Assembly (NCBI RefSeq): GCF_000686705.1
Contig: NZ_KK366005.1
Span: 257,512-321,511, forward strand
DNA: 64,000 nt
From: Clostridium hydrogeniformans DSM 21757
Lineage (GTDB): Bacteria > Bacillota > Clostridia > Clostridiales > Clostridiaceae
Direction: 5' to 3'
Notes under the pieces: model-generated
The model's database searches: none
The model's input: only the letters and a program-made list of their open reading frames with translations
What the model was told of the DNA's origin: nothing
Made by a program: the position numbers and the translations under genes
Part shown: positions 17,641 through 27,237 of the stretch, piece by piece
Layout: each line of letters opens with the position of its first letter
Numbering within the stretch: the stretch's first letter is position 1

Positions 17641-19548
17641 TTAATTCTTATTCTTTATTTCCTTTCTTATTTTCTTTAGAGCCTTTTTTGATCCTCTTTC
17701 AAGATCCCTCTCAAGTTTTCTCTCCTTATAGGATGTAAACATAGTTGTTATATCATAGCCTTCTGGATAAAGGTCTTCTCCTTTTATCTCTAACTTTAAT
17801 CTTTTATAATTAACAGTAATAACTGTGCCTCTAAAAAATATCTTTAGGTTATTAAGGCTATCTATTTCTTCATATACTATTCCATAATCATTATGGTCTA
17901 ATACCTTCACCTTATCCCCAACTTTATAGCTATAATATTTTTCTTCTTCTTTCAGAGTAGTACTCTCATCTTTATTTATATTTATCTTACTTCTTTTAAC
18001 TAATTCAGTATTATAGTCTTTAGTCTCAAGATAATTCTTAGCTTTTAAGATTACTCTTTCCCTAATTCCCATCTTTCTTGAGATAAATAAAGCATTACTC
18101 TCTCCAGCTTCTCCTATTACAAGCTTATATAAAGGCTCTAATGTATCTTTATTAAATGTCATAGAAGCATTTATAAATTCTTCATGGCTTTCTGCAAATT
18201 CTTTAATCTCTCCATAGTGGGTTGATGCAATAGTTATACATCCCATATGATAAAACTCCTCTAGTATAGCTATGGCAAGTGCCGCTCCCTCATTAGGTTC
18301 TGTACCACTACCTATTTCATCAAATAAAAGTAAGGTAGAATTATTAGAAGCCTTCATAATATCACCTATATTCTTAACATGAGATGAAAATGTACTTAAT
18401 GAGTTTTCTATACTTTGATTATCTCCTATATCCACAAATACCTTTTTAAATACCGATAGCTCTGTACCACTAACTGCGTTTACATGAAACCCACTTTGAG
18501 CTGCAAGGGTTAAAAGTCCTAAGGTCTTTAAAACTACTGTTTTTCCTCCTGCATTAGGTCCTGTTATTACAAGGGTTCTATAATCTTCTCCTATCTTAAA
18601 GTCTAAAGGTACTACCTCCCCTTTAAGAAGTGGATGCCTTCCCTTAATTATATTTATATATCCATTGCAATTTATCTTAGGACATATTCCATCTATGGCT
18701 TTACTGTATTTAGCCTTAGCAAATACCATATCATATTGTGCTACAGTTTCTACATTTATACTTATGACTTTAAGGTTATCATAAGCAATAGAGGTTAAAT
18801 GACATAGGATTTGATATTCCTCTTCCTTCTCTTCTGCCTTTAATGTAGCTAGCTCTACGTTAAGAACTGCTACTCCTTGAGGTTCAATAAACACTGATGA
18901 CCCCTTAGATGAAGCTTCAATCACAACTCCATCCACCTGATGTTTATAGGATGACTTTACCGGAATCACATACCTATCATTTCTCTTACTTATAAAAAAT
19001 TCTTGTATATATTTTTTATTTTCAGATGAATTTAAGAACTTGTTTAATTTATCTTTAATTTTTCCCTCTACAATATCAATGTTTCTTCTAATCTTCTGAA
19101 GAGCTTTAGTAGCTTGTGAATCTACCCTATTTCCTCTTATACACCTATTTATTTCATCTTCTATAAATAAAAGCTCTGTTATAGAATTACTATAACTACT
19201 AAGGTTAGGTGCATAGCTTTCCTTATCCTTCATAAACCTTTTTATAGTCCTACATCCCCTTAAGAAATTACTTAAAGTTTCAAGATCACTAGGATTTAAA
19301 ATAATATCCTTTTTAAGTTTCTCTATAATTGGATTTAAGTTAAATACTCCTTCTAAAGGTACATGGGAGTATGCATCAAGAATGTTTCTACCCTCAGTAG
19401 TTTCCATAAGTCTTTTATTTACTACATTTATATCACTACTTGGATTTAGTTTATCTATAAGATCTTTTCCAAGTCCACTAACACAGTATTGTTTTACTAA
19501 TTCTTTTAAATCTTCATATTGTAATTTATTAAAAGTATCTATATTCAT
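17641..19548 (-). CDS. MutS2-like ATPase lacking the Smr domain
   Basis: 635 aa. The N-terminal clamp/core helices (residues ~1-290) are of the MutS2 type. The ATPase follows, with Walker A GPNAGGKTVVLKTLG (near 330), LLLFDEIGSGTEPNEGAALA as Walker B/D-loop and ASTHYGEIK as switch. A KOW-like segment (YKVGDKVKVLDHNDYGIVYE) comes after. MutS2 is normally near 780 aa and ends in an Smr nuclease domain; this protein ends at a basic helix without it. MutS2 proteins act in recombination control or ribosome rescue. A shorter paralogue is more likely than truncation since the reading frame ends cleanly. Confidence 0.85.
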   Translation of the reverse strand: MNIDTFNKLQYEDLKELVKQYCVSGLGKDLIDKLNPSSDINVVNKRLMETTEGRNILDAYSHVPLEGVFNLNPIIEKLKKDIILNPSDLETLSNFLRGCRTIKRFMKDKESYAPNLSSYSNSITELLFIEDEINRCIRGNRVDSQATKALQKIRRNIDIVEGKIKDKLNKFLNSSENKKYIQEFFISKRNDRYVIPVKSSYKHQVDGVVIEASSKGSSVFIEPQGVAVLNVELATLKAEEKEEEYQILCHLTSIAYDNLKVISINVETVAQYDMVFAKAKYSKAIDGICPKINCNGYINIIKGRHPLLKGEVVPLDFKIGEDYRTLVITGPNAGGKTVVLKTLGLLTLAAQSGFHVNAVSGTELSVFKKVFVDIGDNQSIENSLSTFSSHVKNIGDIMKASNNSTLLLFDEIGSGTEPNEGAALAIAILEEFYHMGCITIASTHYGEIKEFAESHEEFINASMTFNKDTLEPLYKLVIGEAGESNALFISRKMGIRERVILKAKNYLETKDYNTELVKRSKININKDESTTLKEEEKYYSYKVGDKVKVLDHNDYGIVYEEIDSLNNLKIFFRGTVITVNYKRLKLEIKGEDLYPEGYDITTMFTSYKERKLERDLERGSKKALKKIRKEIKNKN

Positions 19549-19624
19549 TTAAAGATTCTCCTTCATAATTTAAATTTTACTTAATTTTTGTATAACTAAA
19601 ATCATGAAGATACCAATATCAAAT

Positions 19625-19760
19625 GGTTCTTAAGTTTAGATGGAGTTTAATTAAGGGAATGCCTCACTTCACCTAAATCTTAGAATAACTTATATAGGGA
19701 CATACAGCTCTTATCCCCACTTTAAAGAGGATGGGGAGGTAACTCTGCTAGTCATCATAT
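19625..19760 (-). repeat. Dispersed structured repeat, copy E (divergent)
   Basis: Minus-strand, most diverged copy. It keeps GATGACTA, the left stem CCTCCCCATCC/GTGGGGATAAGAG and a right stem built from TTTAGGTG and CATCTAAA. It lies between the mutS2-like gene and the structured RNA. Confidence 0.6.
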
Positions 19761-19966
19761 AAAATCTTTTAATAGATATAATGAATTTAATCTTCCTATA
19801 ACTATTAAATTATTAAAATAGGCTTGAAAATGTAATCCTCCAAACTAAGATGATATTTCCTTGCTTTTTCTTAAGAAAATTAATTCTTCCTAATGCTTAA
19901 TTATTATTTTACCTAGACAGTAATTCTTAACTTTTAGTAAAAATCACTGTCCTATAAAAAATCGCA

Positions 19967-20226
19967 TAAAAAAGCTGTGGATACCTTTAATGTTTCCACA
20001 GCTTAAAATTCCTCACTAAAAAAGCCTTATTTAGGGTATTAGAAAAACACCCTCTACATAGGAGGTAATATAAGCATATCTGGTATCTTCATAGACTAAT
20101 GAATAAATCCCCATGACAAATAGAGGTATATTAAATACCTTTTTATAAGAATTTACTCTATTAAATTTGGTCTAGTTAAATACCACGCTCATAAGCCACC
20201 TCTTCTTTATATTTTCAAACCTATTT
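19967..20226 (-). ncRNA. Structured non-coding RNA, 6S-like rod
   Basis: Minus-strand transcript of about 255 nt. The promoter is TTTACA (20261-20256), 17 nt, TAAGAT (20238-20233). The stem TTCCACAGC/GCTGTGGA with a T6 tail terminates it at 19967-20004. Between them GAGGT/ACCTC, TATGAGC/GCTTATA and GTGGTAT/ATACCAG make a long closing helix. An internal bubble and a second helix GAGTAAAT/ATTTATTC end in AGGTAT/ATACCT. A long rod with a central bubble is the 6S RNA plan. No ORF is present. The identity as 6S is inferred; the RNA unit itself is well supported. Confidence 0.6.
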
Positions 20227-20232
20227 AATGTA

Positions 20233-20261
20233 ATCTTATCATAGTATCATATTATTGTAAA
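20233..20261 (-). promoter_or_regulatory. Promoter of the 6S-like RNA
   Basis: -35 TTTACA and -10 TAAGAT have the ideal 17-nt spacing, read on the minus strand. Confidence 0.65.
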
Positions 20262-20779
20262 TATATGTTTTCTTACTCTTTTCCCATTATTACATATTTA
20301 TCTGAATTAAATATCTTTGAAGTAATTAATAACTCTATACTAGCAACCACCACATTGGCGATTAAATTGTTCCAATTCCAAGATTCTATCCACAGCTTTT
20401 AAATTTTTTCTAATAAAAAACTTTAAAACCTGTGGACAACTTTATTCATTTCCACAATAAGATATAATAAGGATAGTAAATACTTTAAAAGTTTATCATA
20501 AACCTATATTTTATGTAAACACACTCCCATATATAATATATAAGTCATTAACTAAATTAATATACTTATATATTCCGTTACCCTCTCTCCATTTTATTGA
20601 ATTGTTTGTATAATATTGTAAAATGAATTCAAACTATAAAAAACTTCTCTTAGGTTACTACTTTATTTTACTCCTAAAATCCATCCATTCATAATGAACT
20701 TATTCTATAATATACAATATTTAATAAGTAGAATACTATGATTAATCCCTATACTATAAATAAAATGGAGGTATCAATT
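20262..20779. other. Intergenic region, 520 nt
   Basis: It contains the 21-bp inverted repeat and otherwise very AT-rich sequence. No ORF with a ribosome binding site is seen before the gene at 20780. Confidence 0.6.
20390..20435. repeat. Long inverted repeat, 21-bp arms
   Basis: CCACAGCTTTTAAATTTTTT (20390-20409) is matched by an inverted arm at 20415-20435 with two mismatches and a 5-nt loop. It has no T-run on either side, so it is not an obvious terminator. The arms share CCACAG with the terminator of the neighbouring RNA. Confidence 0.6.
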
Positions 20780-21148
20780 ATGTATAATAGTATAGTTAAA
20801 AGATTACTGAAATGTGGCCTCTTTGGACTGCTATGGTTTATTATCTTAGTTATTCTCGCACTTTTAATTGTGAATTTCACTAAATACAACTTTAATGATG
20901 TTTTATTTGTTGAAGGCATGATACTAGTTGTTATAGGGGTACTATCTTCACTTGGTGGAAATCCTATGGGATTATCCCTTCAATCTTTAGGTCAAATGAA
21001 CTCTCAATATGTTGCAAATGCAAATCTTGAAGTATCTAAAAGAGAAAAAAGTAGAGCCTCCCTTAAAACTACCCTAAGTATCAGCCTAAGCATGGCAGCC
21101 TTCGTTATTGGAGGGCTTATTTCAATCCTAGCTAGCTTTATCTTCTAA
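20780..21148 (+). CDS. Membrane protein of unknown function
   Basis: 122 aa: a short basic N-terminus, two membrane segments (residues ~12-32 and ~42-58), a polar loop with SLGGNPMGLSLQSLGQMNSQ, and a third/fourth hydrophobic segment at the C-terminus (~95-121). The start is the ATG with GGAGGTATCAATT upstream; an in-frame ATG at 20738 lacks one. Monocistronic, ending in a long hairpin terminator. Not recognised. Confidence 0.75.
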   Translation: MYNSIVKRLLKCGLFGLLWFIILVILALLIVNFTKYNFNDVLFVEGMILVVIGVLSSLGGNPMGLSLQSLGQMNSQYVANANLEVSKREKSRASLKTTLSISLSMAAFVIGGLISILASFIF

Positions 21149-21248
21149 AGAACTAATCACAATAAATTTTTCTAAGTTTTAATAAGTATCTATTTTATGT
21201 AGATTATTACTACCCAAAAGACCACTTTTAATCTGAATTAAACCTTAT

Positions 21249-21322
21249 AAAGAGCTATTAAAGTGTTAATTTTCCTAATATACTAGGATAAATAATGACA
21301 ACTAATGTAATAGCTCTTTTTT
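21249..21322 (+). terminator. Long hairpin terminator
   Basis: AAAGAGCTATTA (21249-21260) pairs perfectly with TAATAGCTCTTT (21308-21319) across a loop that holds a smaller CCTA/TAGG hairpin, followed by TTTTTT. Confidence 0.75.
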
Positions 21323-21381
21323 ATATTCTTTTATATTTCTCCCCTGTCTTAGGGTATATTAACTTAAATCTTATACTTTTA

Positions 21382-22899
21382 TTAAGAACTAAAGTTTATT
21401 TCTTTATTAAGCTCCTTTGGCATATCATATATTTCATTAAGATCTATAAGAATCACCTCTAAGTCCTCCACATTTAACTTTTCACCCTTAATTTCATTAA
21501 TTATAATGGCTTTCCCCTTTGCTCCAGTTATCTTAGAATAACTATTAGATTTTTTATTATACACATACATACCTTCAAATGCTAAAGCCTCCTTCATTGG
21601 TCCACTTATTTCTAAATCCATTTCTATACTATGGTAATCACTTTTATAACCATTATCAAGGTTTTCTTTAGAGTTACTTATAGATTTTAACTTTATTGTT
21701 CCAAAGTCTTTACTTTCTAAAAACTCACCCTTAATATTACTTAATTTTATAGTCTTTTTATTTTGAATTTCCTCTAATACATTTTTGTATACATCACTTT
21801 TAAGTTTTGTATACTCCTCATCCCCTTGCTTACCTTGTATACCTTCATTTACTTTTTCTATGTGTTCTTTAAGCACAGCCCCTTTTAAATTAACCTTGTG
21901 CTCAGGATTTAGTGCCTCAAACATATATTGAAGAAAATATTTCTCATCTGAGTTATGAGCAAGCATTCTATTATTACTTCCATTAATCACTTCATTGTTA
22001 TGGTCTATTAAAGATATATAGGAGCTATTAAATGCTAAAAGCTCTATGGTTCTACCTTTACCTATTTCCTCTACTATCTCCACATAAGTTTTCACAGGAG
22101 TTGATACCACATTATTCACGTATCCCTCTCCCCCTCGTACCCTAAATTTATCTTTTTCCCCTTTGTAAGTTCTTATCTTTTTATTTATTGCATCTCCACT
22201 AATTCTAAATTTAAAGTCCCACTGTCCATTTATATCTGCAAAGGAGTTTATTTTAAAATTAATATCATATATCTCCTTAATTTCTTTTGTCTCTTCTCCA
22301 AGAGTAATATTACTTATACACATAATCTTATCATCTTTTATTTTCTTACCTTCTATCCCCCATGATATTCCCTGAGGTCTTTCTCCATTTATATTAAAGT
22401 CAAACCTAACAGGCATTGGATATTTTTCTATATCTTTAAATAAATCCTCTATACCTTTTATAGCTTCCCCTTCTACGGAATAAGCTAAATACATTTCTTT
22501 TCCATCAAAGAGCAGCTCCTCTATGGTGACCTTAAGCCCATTATTTTCTCTTGTCTCCCCTATATAGATTGAATAATCCTTTAAGTCATCACTAAAATCT
22601 TGAGAAGGTCTTCCAAAATCCCATCCAAAAATAGACTTTTCTCCTACAATTTTATTTAATATAGGTACGTTACTTGCATAGGTAGGAAATGTTATGCAAA
22701 AACCTCCTAATAACCCCATAGTAACCCCTGCTGCAACTAGTGAACTCTTAAGCCTTCGTTTTGAGGGTTTAACCTTTCCCTTTGGAGGTAGTCCCTGAAG
22801 CATCTCATCTATTTTGTTTAAAGCACTATCACTTATTTCTATATGATTTAGAGAATTTAAGGCTACATTAAGCTTATCTTCTAATGATCTATTCTTCAT
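21382..22899 (-). CDS. DUF4179 anti-sigma-type membrane protein
   Basis: 505 aa. The cytoplasmic N-terminus (~60 residues) contains a short helical sigma-binding region. One membrane segment follows (LVAAGVTMGLLGGFCITFP, ~68-90), then a large extracytoplasmic domain with the DUF4179 pattern (KDYSIYIGETRENNGLKVTIEELLFDGKEMYLAY is split by the membrane side). It begins 13 nt after the sigma gene and presumably holds that sigma factor at the membrane. Paralogue of the protein at 48128. The signal is unknown. Confidence 0.85.
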   Translation of the reverse strand: MKNRSLEDKLNVALNSLNHIEISDSALNKIDEMLQGLPPKGKVKPSKRRLKSSLVAAGVTMGLLGGFCITFPTYASNVPILNKIVGEKSIFGWDFGRPSQDFSDDLKDYSIYIGETRENNGLKVTIEELLFDGKEMYLAYSVEGEAIKGIEDLFKDIEKYPMPVRFDFNINGERPQGISWGIEGKKIKDDKIMCISNITLGEETKEIKEIYDINFKINSFADINGQWDFKFRISGDAINKKIRTYKGEKDKFRVRGGEGYVNNVVSTPVKTYVEIVEEIGKGRTIELLAFNSSYISLIDHNNEVINGSNNRMLAHNSDEKYFLQYMFEALNPEHKVNLKGAVLKEHIEKVNEGIQGKQGDEEYTKLKSDVYKNVLEEIQNKKTIKLSNIKGEFLESKDFGTIKLKSISNSKENLDNGYKSDYHSIEMDLEISGPMKEALAFEGMYVYNKKSNSYSKITGAKGKAIIINEIKGEKLNVEDLEVILIDLNEIYDMPKELNKEINFSS

Positions 22900-22912
22900 A
22901 CCTATCCCTCCT

Positions 22913-23413
22913 TTAATTAGCCTTAAGAATATTCTTAAGAAATGTTCTAGATCTTGAAAGCCTGGACTTTACTGTACCTTCTGGAATATTAAATTCACTT
23001 GATATCTCTTTTATTGATGAATCTTCAAAGTAATAAGCCTTAACTAAATCCTTAAGTTCCTTGGGTAGCTTGTCTATTATATCCATAAGTTCAATTTCAC
23101 TAAAGCCTTCTTCCTTATAGTTTATATAAAGCTCCTCATTCTTAACATATTTCTCAGTCTTTCTAAGAATTTTTATACTGTTGTTTATAAGGATTTTAAT
23201 TATCCAAGTTTTAAAATATTTTGAACTACTAAGTTTTTCTATGTTTTTATAGGAATCTAGTATAGTATCTTGTATAGCATCTAAGGCATCCTCTTCATTT
23301 TTAAGTATTCCCATAGCCACTTTAAACATATCATTTCTAGTATTTTTAATAAGGTCTGAGAAGGCTTCCTTATTCCCCTTCTGAGCCCTTTTTACTAAAA
23401 GGCTTATATCCAA
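22913..23413 (-). CDS. ECF-type RNA polymerase sigma factor
   Basis: About 166 aa. Region 2 is seen in AFSDLIKNTRNDMFKVAMGILKNEEDALDAIQD (residues cross the -10 binding helix), and region 4 in LVKAYYFEDSSIKEISSEF followed by IPEGTVKSRLSR. I choose TTG 23413 as start: GGGGGG lies 9 nt upstream, whereas the in-frame ATG at 23446 has none. The paralogue at 49499 begins with the same TTG-GAT-AT context. It directs transcription of an unknown regulon, released when the adjacent DUF4179 protein is inactivated. Confidence 0.88.
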   Translation of the reverse strand: MDISLLVKRAQKGNKEAFSDLIKNTRNDMFKVAMGILKNEEDALDAIQDTILDSYKNIEKLSSSKYFKTWIIKILINNSIKILRKTEKYVKNEELYINYKEEGFSEIELMDIIDKLPKELKDLVKAYYFEDSSIKEISSEFNIPEGTVKSRLSRSRTFLKNILKAN

Positions 23414-23732
23414 GTTTATGTCCCCCCTATTTTGTATTTCACCCATTAGATATTAATATTTTATTTTCGGTTCTCTAAATATGTAAATTTTAATAAATCT
23501 TATCTTATTTTTATTTCAAGACCATAATTTAACTAATAATTAATACTAAGTATACGTACCCCTAAAGTTATTTCATTATTCTAAATCAATGTATTTAATA
23601 TAAAATTTTTATAAGGTAATAAATTAAAATTCTAACCTGAACTTCTATTAACAATTTTACTATATATTGTTATAACTCCCTAAATATATTAAAATATAAT
23701 TTAAATGATTTTAAAGAAAGGAGGAGAATAGA

Positions 23733-23786
23733 ATGTTATATTCACTATTTGAAAATTTATTTTTGCTGGAGGACAGTGACTATTAA
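23733..23786 (+). CDS. 17-codon leader or peptide ORF before ABC exporter pair
   Basis: MLYSLFENLFLLEDSDY is preceded by AAAGGAGGAGAATAGA, one of the best ribosome binding sites in the window. It lies 50 nt before the first exporter gene. The layout (ML, LF, hydrophobic, acidic tail) recalls the 20-aa peptides at 39.8 kb. Its last codons contain a GGAGGA that can pair with TCCTCC downstream, which can alternatively pair with the exporter ribosome binding site. It may be a regulatory leader peptide or the exported peptide. Translation is inferred. Confidence 0.6.
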   Translation: MLYSLFENLFLLEDSDY

Positions 23787-23832
23787 TAATTAGTTGTCTT
23801 TATCCTCCTTAAATTAAGTTTATACTGGAGGA
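23768..23832 (+). promoter_or_regulatory. Alternative hairpins controlling exporter translation
   Basis: TCCTCC at 23803-23808 is complementary to GGAGGA at 23768-23773 (inside the 17-codon ORF) and to GGAGGA at 23827-23832 (ribosome binding site of the first exporter gene). The first pairing is reinforced by GACTA/TAGTT. The two hairpins exclude each other. Confidence 0.5.
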
Positions 23833-23836
23833 AACA

Positions 23837-25411
23837 ATGAAAAAAACTTTTTATAAAACCTATAAATTTGTTATTTTACTTTCTATACTATGGATTTATG
23901 GAAAAACCTTTGTTGATATATTTATTGGAGATAAACTAGCAAAGCTTTTTCATATGGCTACTGAAGGAGAGAGTCTATCCCTTCTTAAAAACGGGTGTTT
24001 AATACTTCTTGTACTAGCTTTCTATTCTCTATTATCCTTTCTAGTAAATAAGTCACTAGAACTAAGCAAGCAGAGATCTAAAGAAAGTATAAAGCTTTAT
24101 ATTTATAAAGCTCTTATGAATACGCCATATGTAGTTCTTGAAAAAAGAACCTTTGGAGAAATAGCTAATAGATTAGATAAAGATGCTGATAAATTTATCA
24201 ATGGCTTTTGTAATAGTTTTGTGGTGGTTATAGCCTCAACCTTAGGAGCACTAACTTATTTTTTATACCTCTCCTCAATAAATATTACATTAGCTCTAAT
24301 AAATGTTTTTGTTTCTCTACTTCTTATAATTCCACCTATGATATTTAAGGGTAAGTTTCATAACTATTATGAGGAGTATTCATCCTTAGAAGAGAATCTT
24401 AGAGATACTGTAAATTCTTCTATAGAGGGCTATGAGTTTTTGAAACTTCATGGAAAATATGATTATTTCTATGATAAAGCTGATGATAGCTTTAATAAAA
24501 TGGAATCTCTAGGATATGATCTTGAAAAGGCTGGTATAGTAGAAGGCTCTCTTGGTGATGGTTTTTCTAATGTTGCTAAGATTACACTATATGGCTTTAT
24601 AACTTATTTCATACTTAAGGATGCTATATCCTTAAGCCATGGAGTTCAATGGGTGTTTCTTGGTAAATATCTTATATCTAATATAAGTAATATCTTTAAT
24701 GAGTATAAAAATTTTCAAAATGCTTTTATATCCTTAAAAAGAATAGAAGAGGTTTTCTCCCATGAGAAGGAATCTAAAGGATTTCCTATACCATCATTAG
24801 AATCCATAGAATTCAAAAATGTTAGTTTCTCTTATGAAAATAAACCCTGCCTTAATAAAATTTCCTTTAAGGTAGATAAAGGAGATAAACTTATTATCCA
24901 AGGAGAGAATGGCAGTGGTAAATCTACTATACTAAAGCTTCTTTTAGGGGTATATGAAAACTTTACTGGAGAAATTCTAATAAATAATACTCCTATAAAT
25001 GAAATAAATAAAGGTACTTTAAGAAAGAAGATTTCTCTTATATCCCAAAATCAATTCTTCCTTTTGGGTACTCCCCTTGAAAATGCTTCTTTATTTAACA
25101 AGAGTCCTAAGGATATAAAGCTATTTATGGATAAACTATCACTTACAGATGATGATATGAATAAGGTTTCTTGTAATCATCTCTCAGGTGGCCAAAGACA
25201 AAAATTATCCCTAATAAGAGCTATGATTAAAGATAGCGATTTTATTATTATGGATGAACCCACAAACTATTTAGATAAGTCTTCTATAGAGGAGCTAAAA
25301 CTTTTAATTAAAGAACTTAATAAAACTCTAATAGTCATCACCCATGACCCTAATATAAAAGAATTATTCCATAAGGAATTAAATCTTACCACCCTAAAAG
25401 AGGTGATTTAA
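23837..25411 (+). CDS. ABC transporter, fused permease/ATPase (first half-exporter)
   Basis: 524 aa. The N-terminal membrane domain has five to six helices (residues ~10-310) and the C-terminal ATPase has Walker A GENGSGKST, signature LSGGQRQKLSL, Walker B FIIMDEPTNYLD and switch VITHD. The x-loop/coupling segment EGYEFLKLHG fits an ABC-B type exporter. ACTGGAGGAAACA gives the start. The next gene begins at the base after its stop, so the two probably form a heterodimer. Likely cargo is a peptide; none is proven. Confidence 0.9.
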   Translation: MKKTFYKTYKFVILLSILWIYGKTFVDIFIGDKLAKLFHMATEGESLSLLKNGCLILLVLAFYSLLSFLVNKSLELSKQRSKESIKLYIYKALMNTPYVVLEKRTFGEIANRLDKDADKFINGFCNSFVVVIASTLGALTYFLYLSSINITLALINVFVSLLLIIPPMIFKGKFHNYYEEYSSLEENLRDTVNSSIEGYEFLKLHGKYDYFYDKADDSFNKMESLGYDLEKAGIVEGSLGDGFSNVAKITLYGFITYFILKDAISLSHGVQWVFLGKYLISNISNIFNEYKNFQNAFISLKRIEEVFSHEKESKGFPIPSLESIEFKNVSFSYENKPCLNKISFKVDKGDKLIIQGENGSGKSTILKLLLGVYENFTGEILINNTPINEINKGTLRKKISLISQNQFFLLGTPLENASLFNKSPKDIKLFMDKLSLTDDDMNKVSCNHLSGGQRQKLSLIRAMIKDSDFIIMDEPTNYLDKSSIEELKLLIKELNKTLIVITHDPNIKELFHKELNLTTLKEVI

Positions 25412-26992
25412 ATGGATAAAAGAAACTTTGTATTGACCACAACAAAAAAACTTAAAATGAATATTATATCCACAATAATTTATGAACTTACCAAACAGCT
25501 TCTTACCATATATATAGTTCTAGTAACAGGAAATGTGGCTAATATGATTTTATCTAGGGACATCTCCGCTTTAAAGGAGGATGCACTGAAAATAGTCTTA
25601 GCTACAATTTTATCCTTAATATTAATTCCCTCCTTAAGAATGGTAGAAGTTAAATATATGATGAAAAATGGTGTAGCAATTGATAGATTTACTTTTAAAA
25701 ACTTTTTAAGAAATGATAAAACCTTAATAGATAAGTATGAAAAAGGTGACTTAATTTATAGATTAGAGATGGATCCTATAAATTATAGATTCAATATACA
25801 TTTTTTAATAAGCTATTCTTTAGTATATCTAACCATAATATTTATAACCTTAGGGTTTATGATAAAGATAAATATGATTTTTTCTATAATATGTTTGCTT
25901 TTAAGTACTACTCCCATACTTCTTGACTTTTTTCTTATGAGTAAAATAAGAAAACTTAATAGAGAAGATAATGACCATCTTTCTGAAATATCTGGAGAAG
26001 AGAAATCTATGGTAGACAATATTCTCTTTATTCAAAGTCAAGATATAAAAAATGAAGTAATAGAAAGCTTTAAAAAAGCCTTTAAGAGTTATTATAAATT
26101 TCTTTCTAAAAAACTAACCACAGAAAAAGCTCTAAGAGAAATAAAAGAATATTATAAAACAGCTTGTACTATAACTATATATTTTATAGGAAGCTATATG
26201 GTATCTAAGAATATGCTGACTATACCTGATGTTATAAAATTCCTTGGCTTTTCCATGGTGCTTAAAGACAATACCTATTACTTAAATGATATAGTACAAT
26301 ATTTTATAAAATTTCATATATATTTAGATAGGATGATAGAGCTTACTAAAAATGAGGAAGGTGGTAACACATTTTTAACTACCATAAACTCCTTAGAAAT
26401 AAAAGATTTATCCTTCTCCTACAGTAATAAAGAAGTTTTTAAAAATCTTAACCTTTCTATATTTAAGGGTGAGAGGATAATTCTTCAAGGAGAAAATGGT
26501 AGTGGTAAGTCTACATTATCTAAACTTCTTACTGCCATATATAAAGACTTTCAAGGAGAAATCCTATTAAATAATATTCCTATTAAAAATATCAATCTAG
26601 CTTCCTTAAGAAGTGAAATTATTATAACCTCTCAATTCCCATTTATATTAGATAAAACTGTAGAAGAAAACATACTATACCTAGCCCATGAAGATTTAAA
26701 ATATAAGACTAAGGAAGTTATGAATATACTATCCCTAAATGAAATAAAAGATAAGAAAACCGGCTATAATGGAAATTTACTATCAGGTGGTCAAAGACAA
26801 AAGATCTCTTTAGCTCATGCCATGGTGTCTAAAGCCTCTTTAATAATATTAGATGAGCCTGATACCGCTTTAGATTATACAACTAGAGAAAAGGTTAAAG
26901 AGTATTTTAATTCCATAGATTCCACTCTTATTGTAATAACCCATGATAGTGGATGGATGGGTAGAAATATAATTCTTAAAGCCGCTCAATGA
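25412..26992 (+). CDS. ABC transporter, fused permease/ATPase (second half-exporter)
   Basis: 526 aa with the same architecture as its upstream partner: six-helix membrane domain, Walker A GENGSGKSTLSKL, signature LSGGQRQKISLAHA, Walker B LIILDEPDTALD, VITHD. The Ala-Asp and Pro-Asp changes at DEPDTALD versus DEPTNYLD show the two sites differ, as in asymmetric heterodimeric exporters. GAGGTG inside the end of the first gene serves its ATG, so translation is coupled. Confidence 0.9.
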   Translation: MDKRNFVLTTTKKLKMNIISTIIYELTKQLLTIYIVLVTGNVANMILSRDISALKEDALKIVLATILSLILIPSLRMVEVKYMMKNGVAIDRFTFKNFLRNDKTLIDKYEKGDLIYRLEMDPINYRFNIHFLISYSLVYLTIIFITLGFMIKINMIFSIICLLLSTTPILLDFFLMSKIRKLNREDNDHLSEISGEEKSMVDNILFIQSQDIKNEVIESFKKAFKSYYKFLSKKLTTEKALREIKEYYKTACTITIYFIGSYMVSKNMLTIPDVIKFLGFSMVLKDNTYYLNDIVQYFIKFHIYLDRMIELTKNEEGGNTFLTTINSLEIKDLSFSYSNKEVFKNLNLSIFKGERIILQGENGSGKSTLSKLLTAIYKDFQGEILLNNIPIKNINLASLRSEIIITSQFPFILDKTVEENILYLAHEDLKYKTKEVMNILSLNEIKDKKTGYNGNLLSGGQRQKISLAHAMVSKASLIILDEPDTALDYTTREKVKEYFNSIDSTLIVITHDSGWMGRNIILKAAQ

Positions 26993-27237
26993 TAAGTTCT
27001 TTATTATAGGATTTTTAGCTTGAATCTTAGCTTATGCATGGACTTAAATTCTTTAAAACCTTAGCTCCTAAATAGTGCATAAGATAAGTTTTGAATCAAA
27101 AACCCTATATAGAGTTTAATACTATAACTTAACTATTGTATGAAATGAATTTTAATTTATAAACCCTATAAATATATTTTTAGAATTATATAATATGTTA
27201 AGAAATATAATAGACAATCCTTCTCTCCATATGTAAA

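Noticed and set aside
20390-20435. Replication origin or DnaA-box cluster
   Set aside because: CTATCCACA and TGTGGACAA resemble DnaA boxes, but they are the arms of one inverted repeat and there is no dnaA, dnaN or box cluster nearby.
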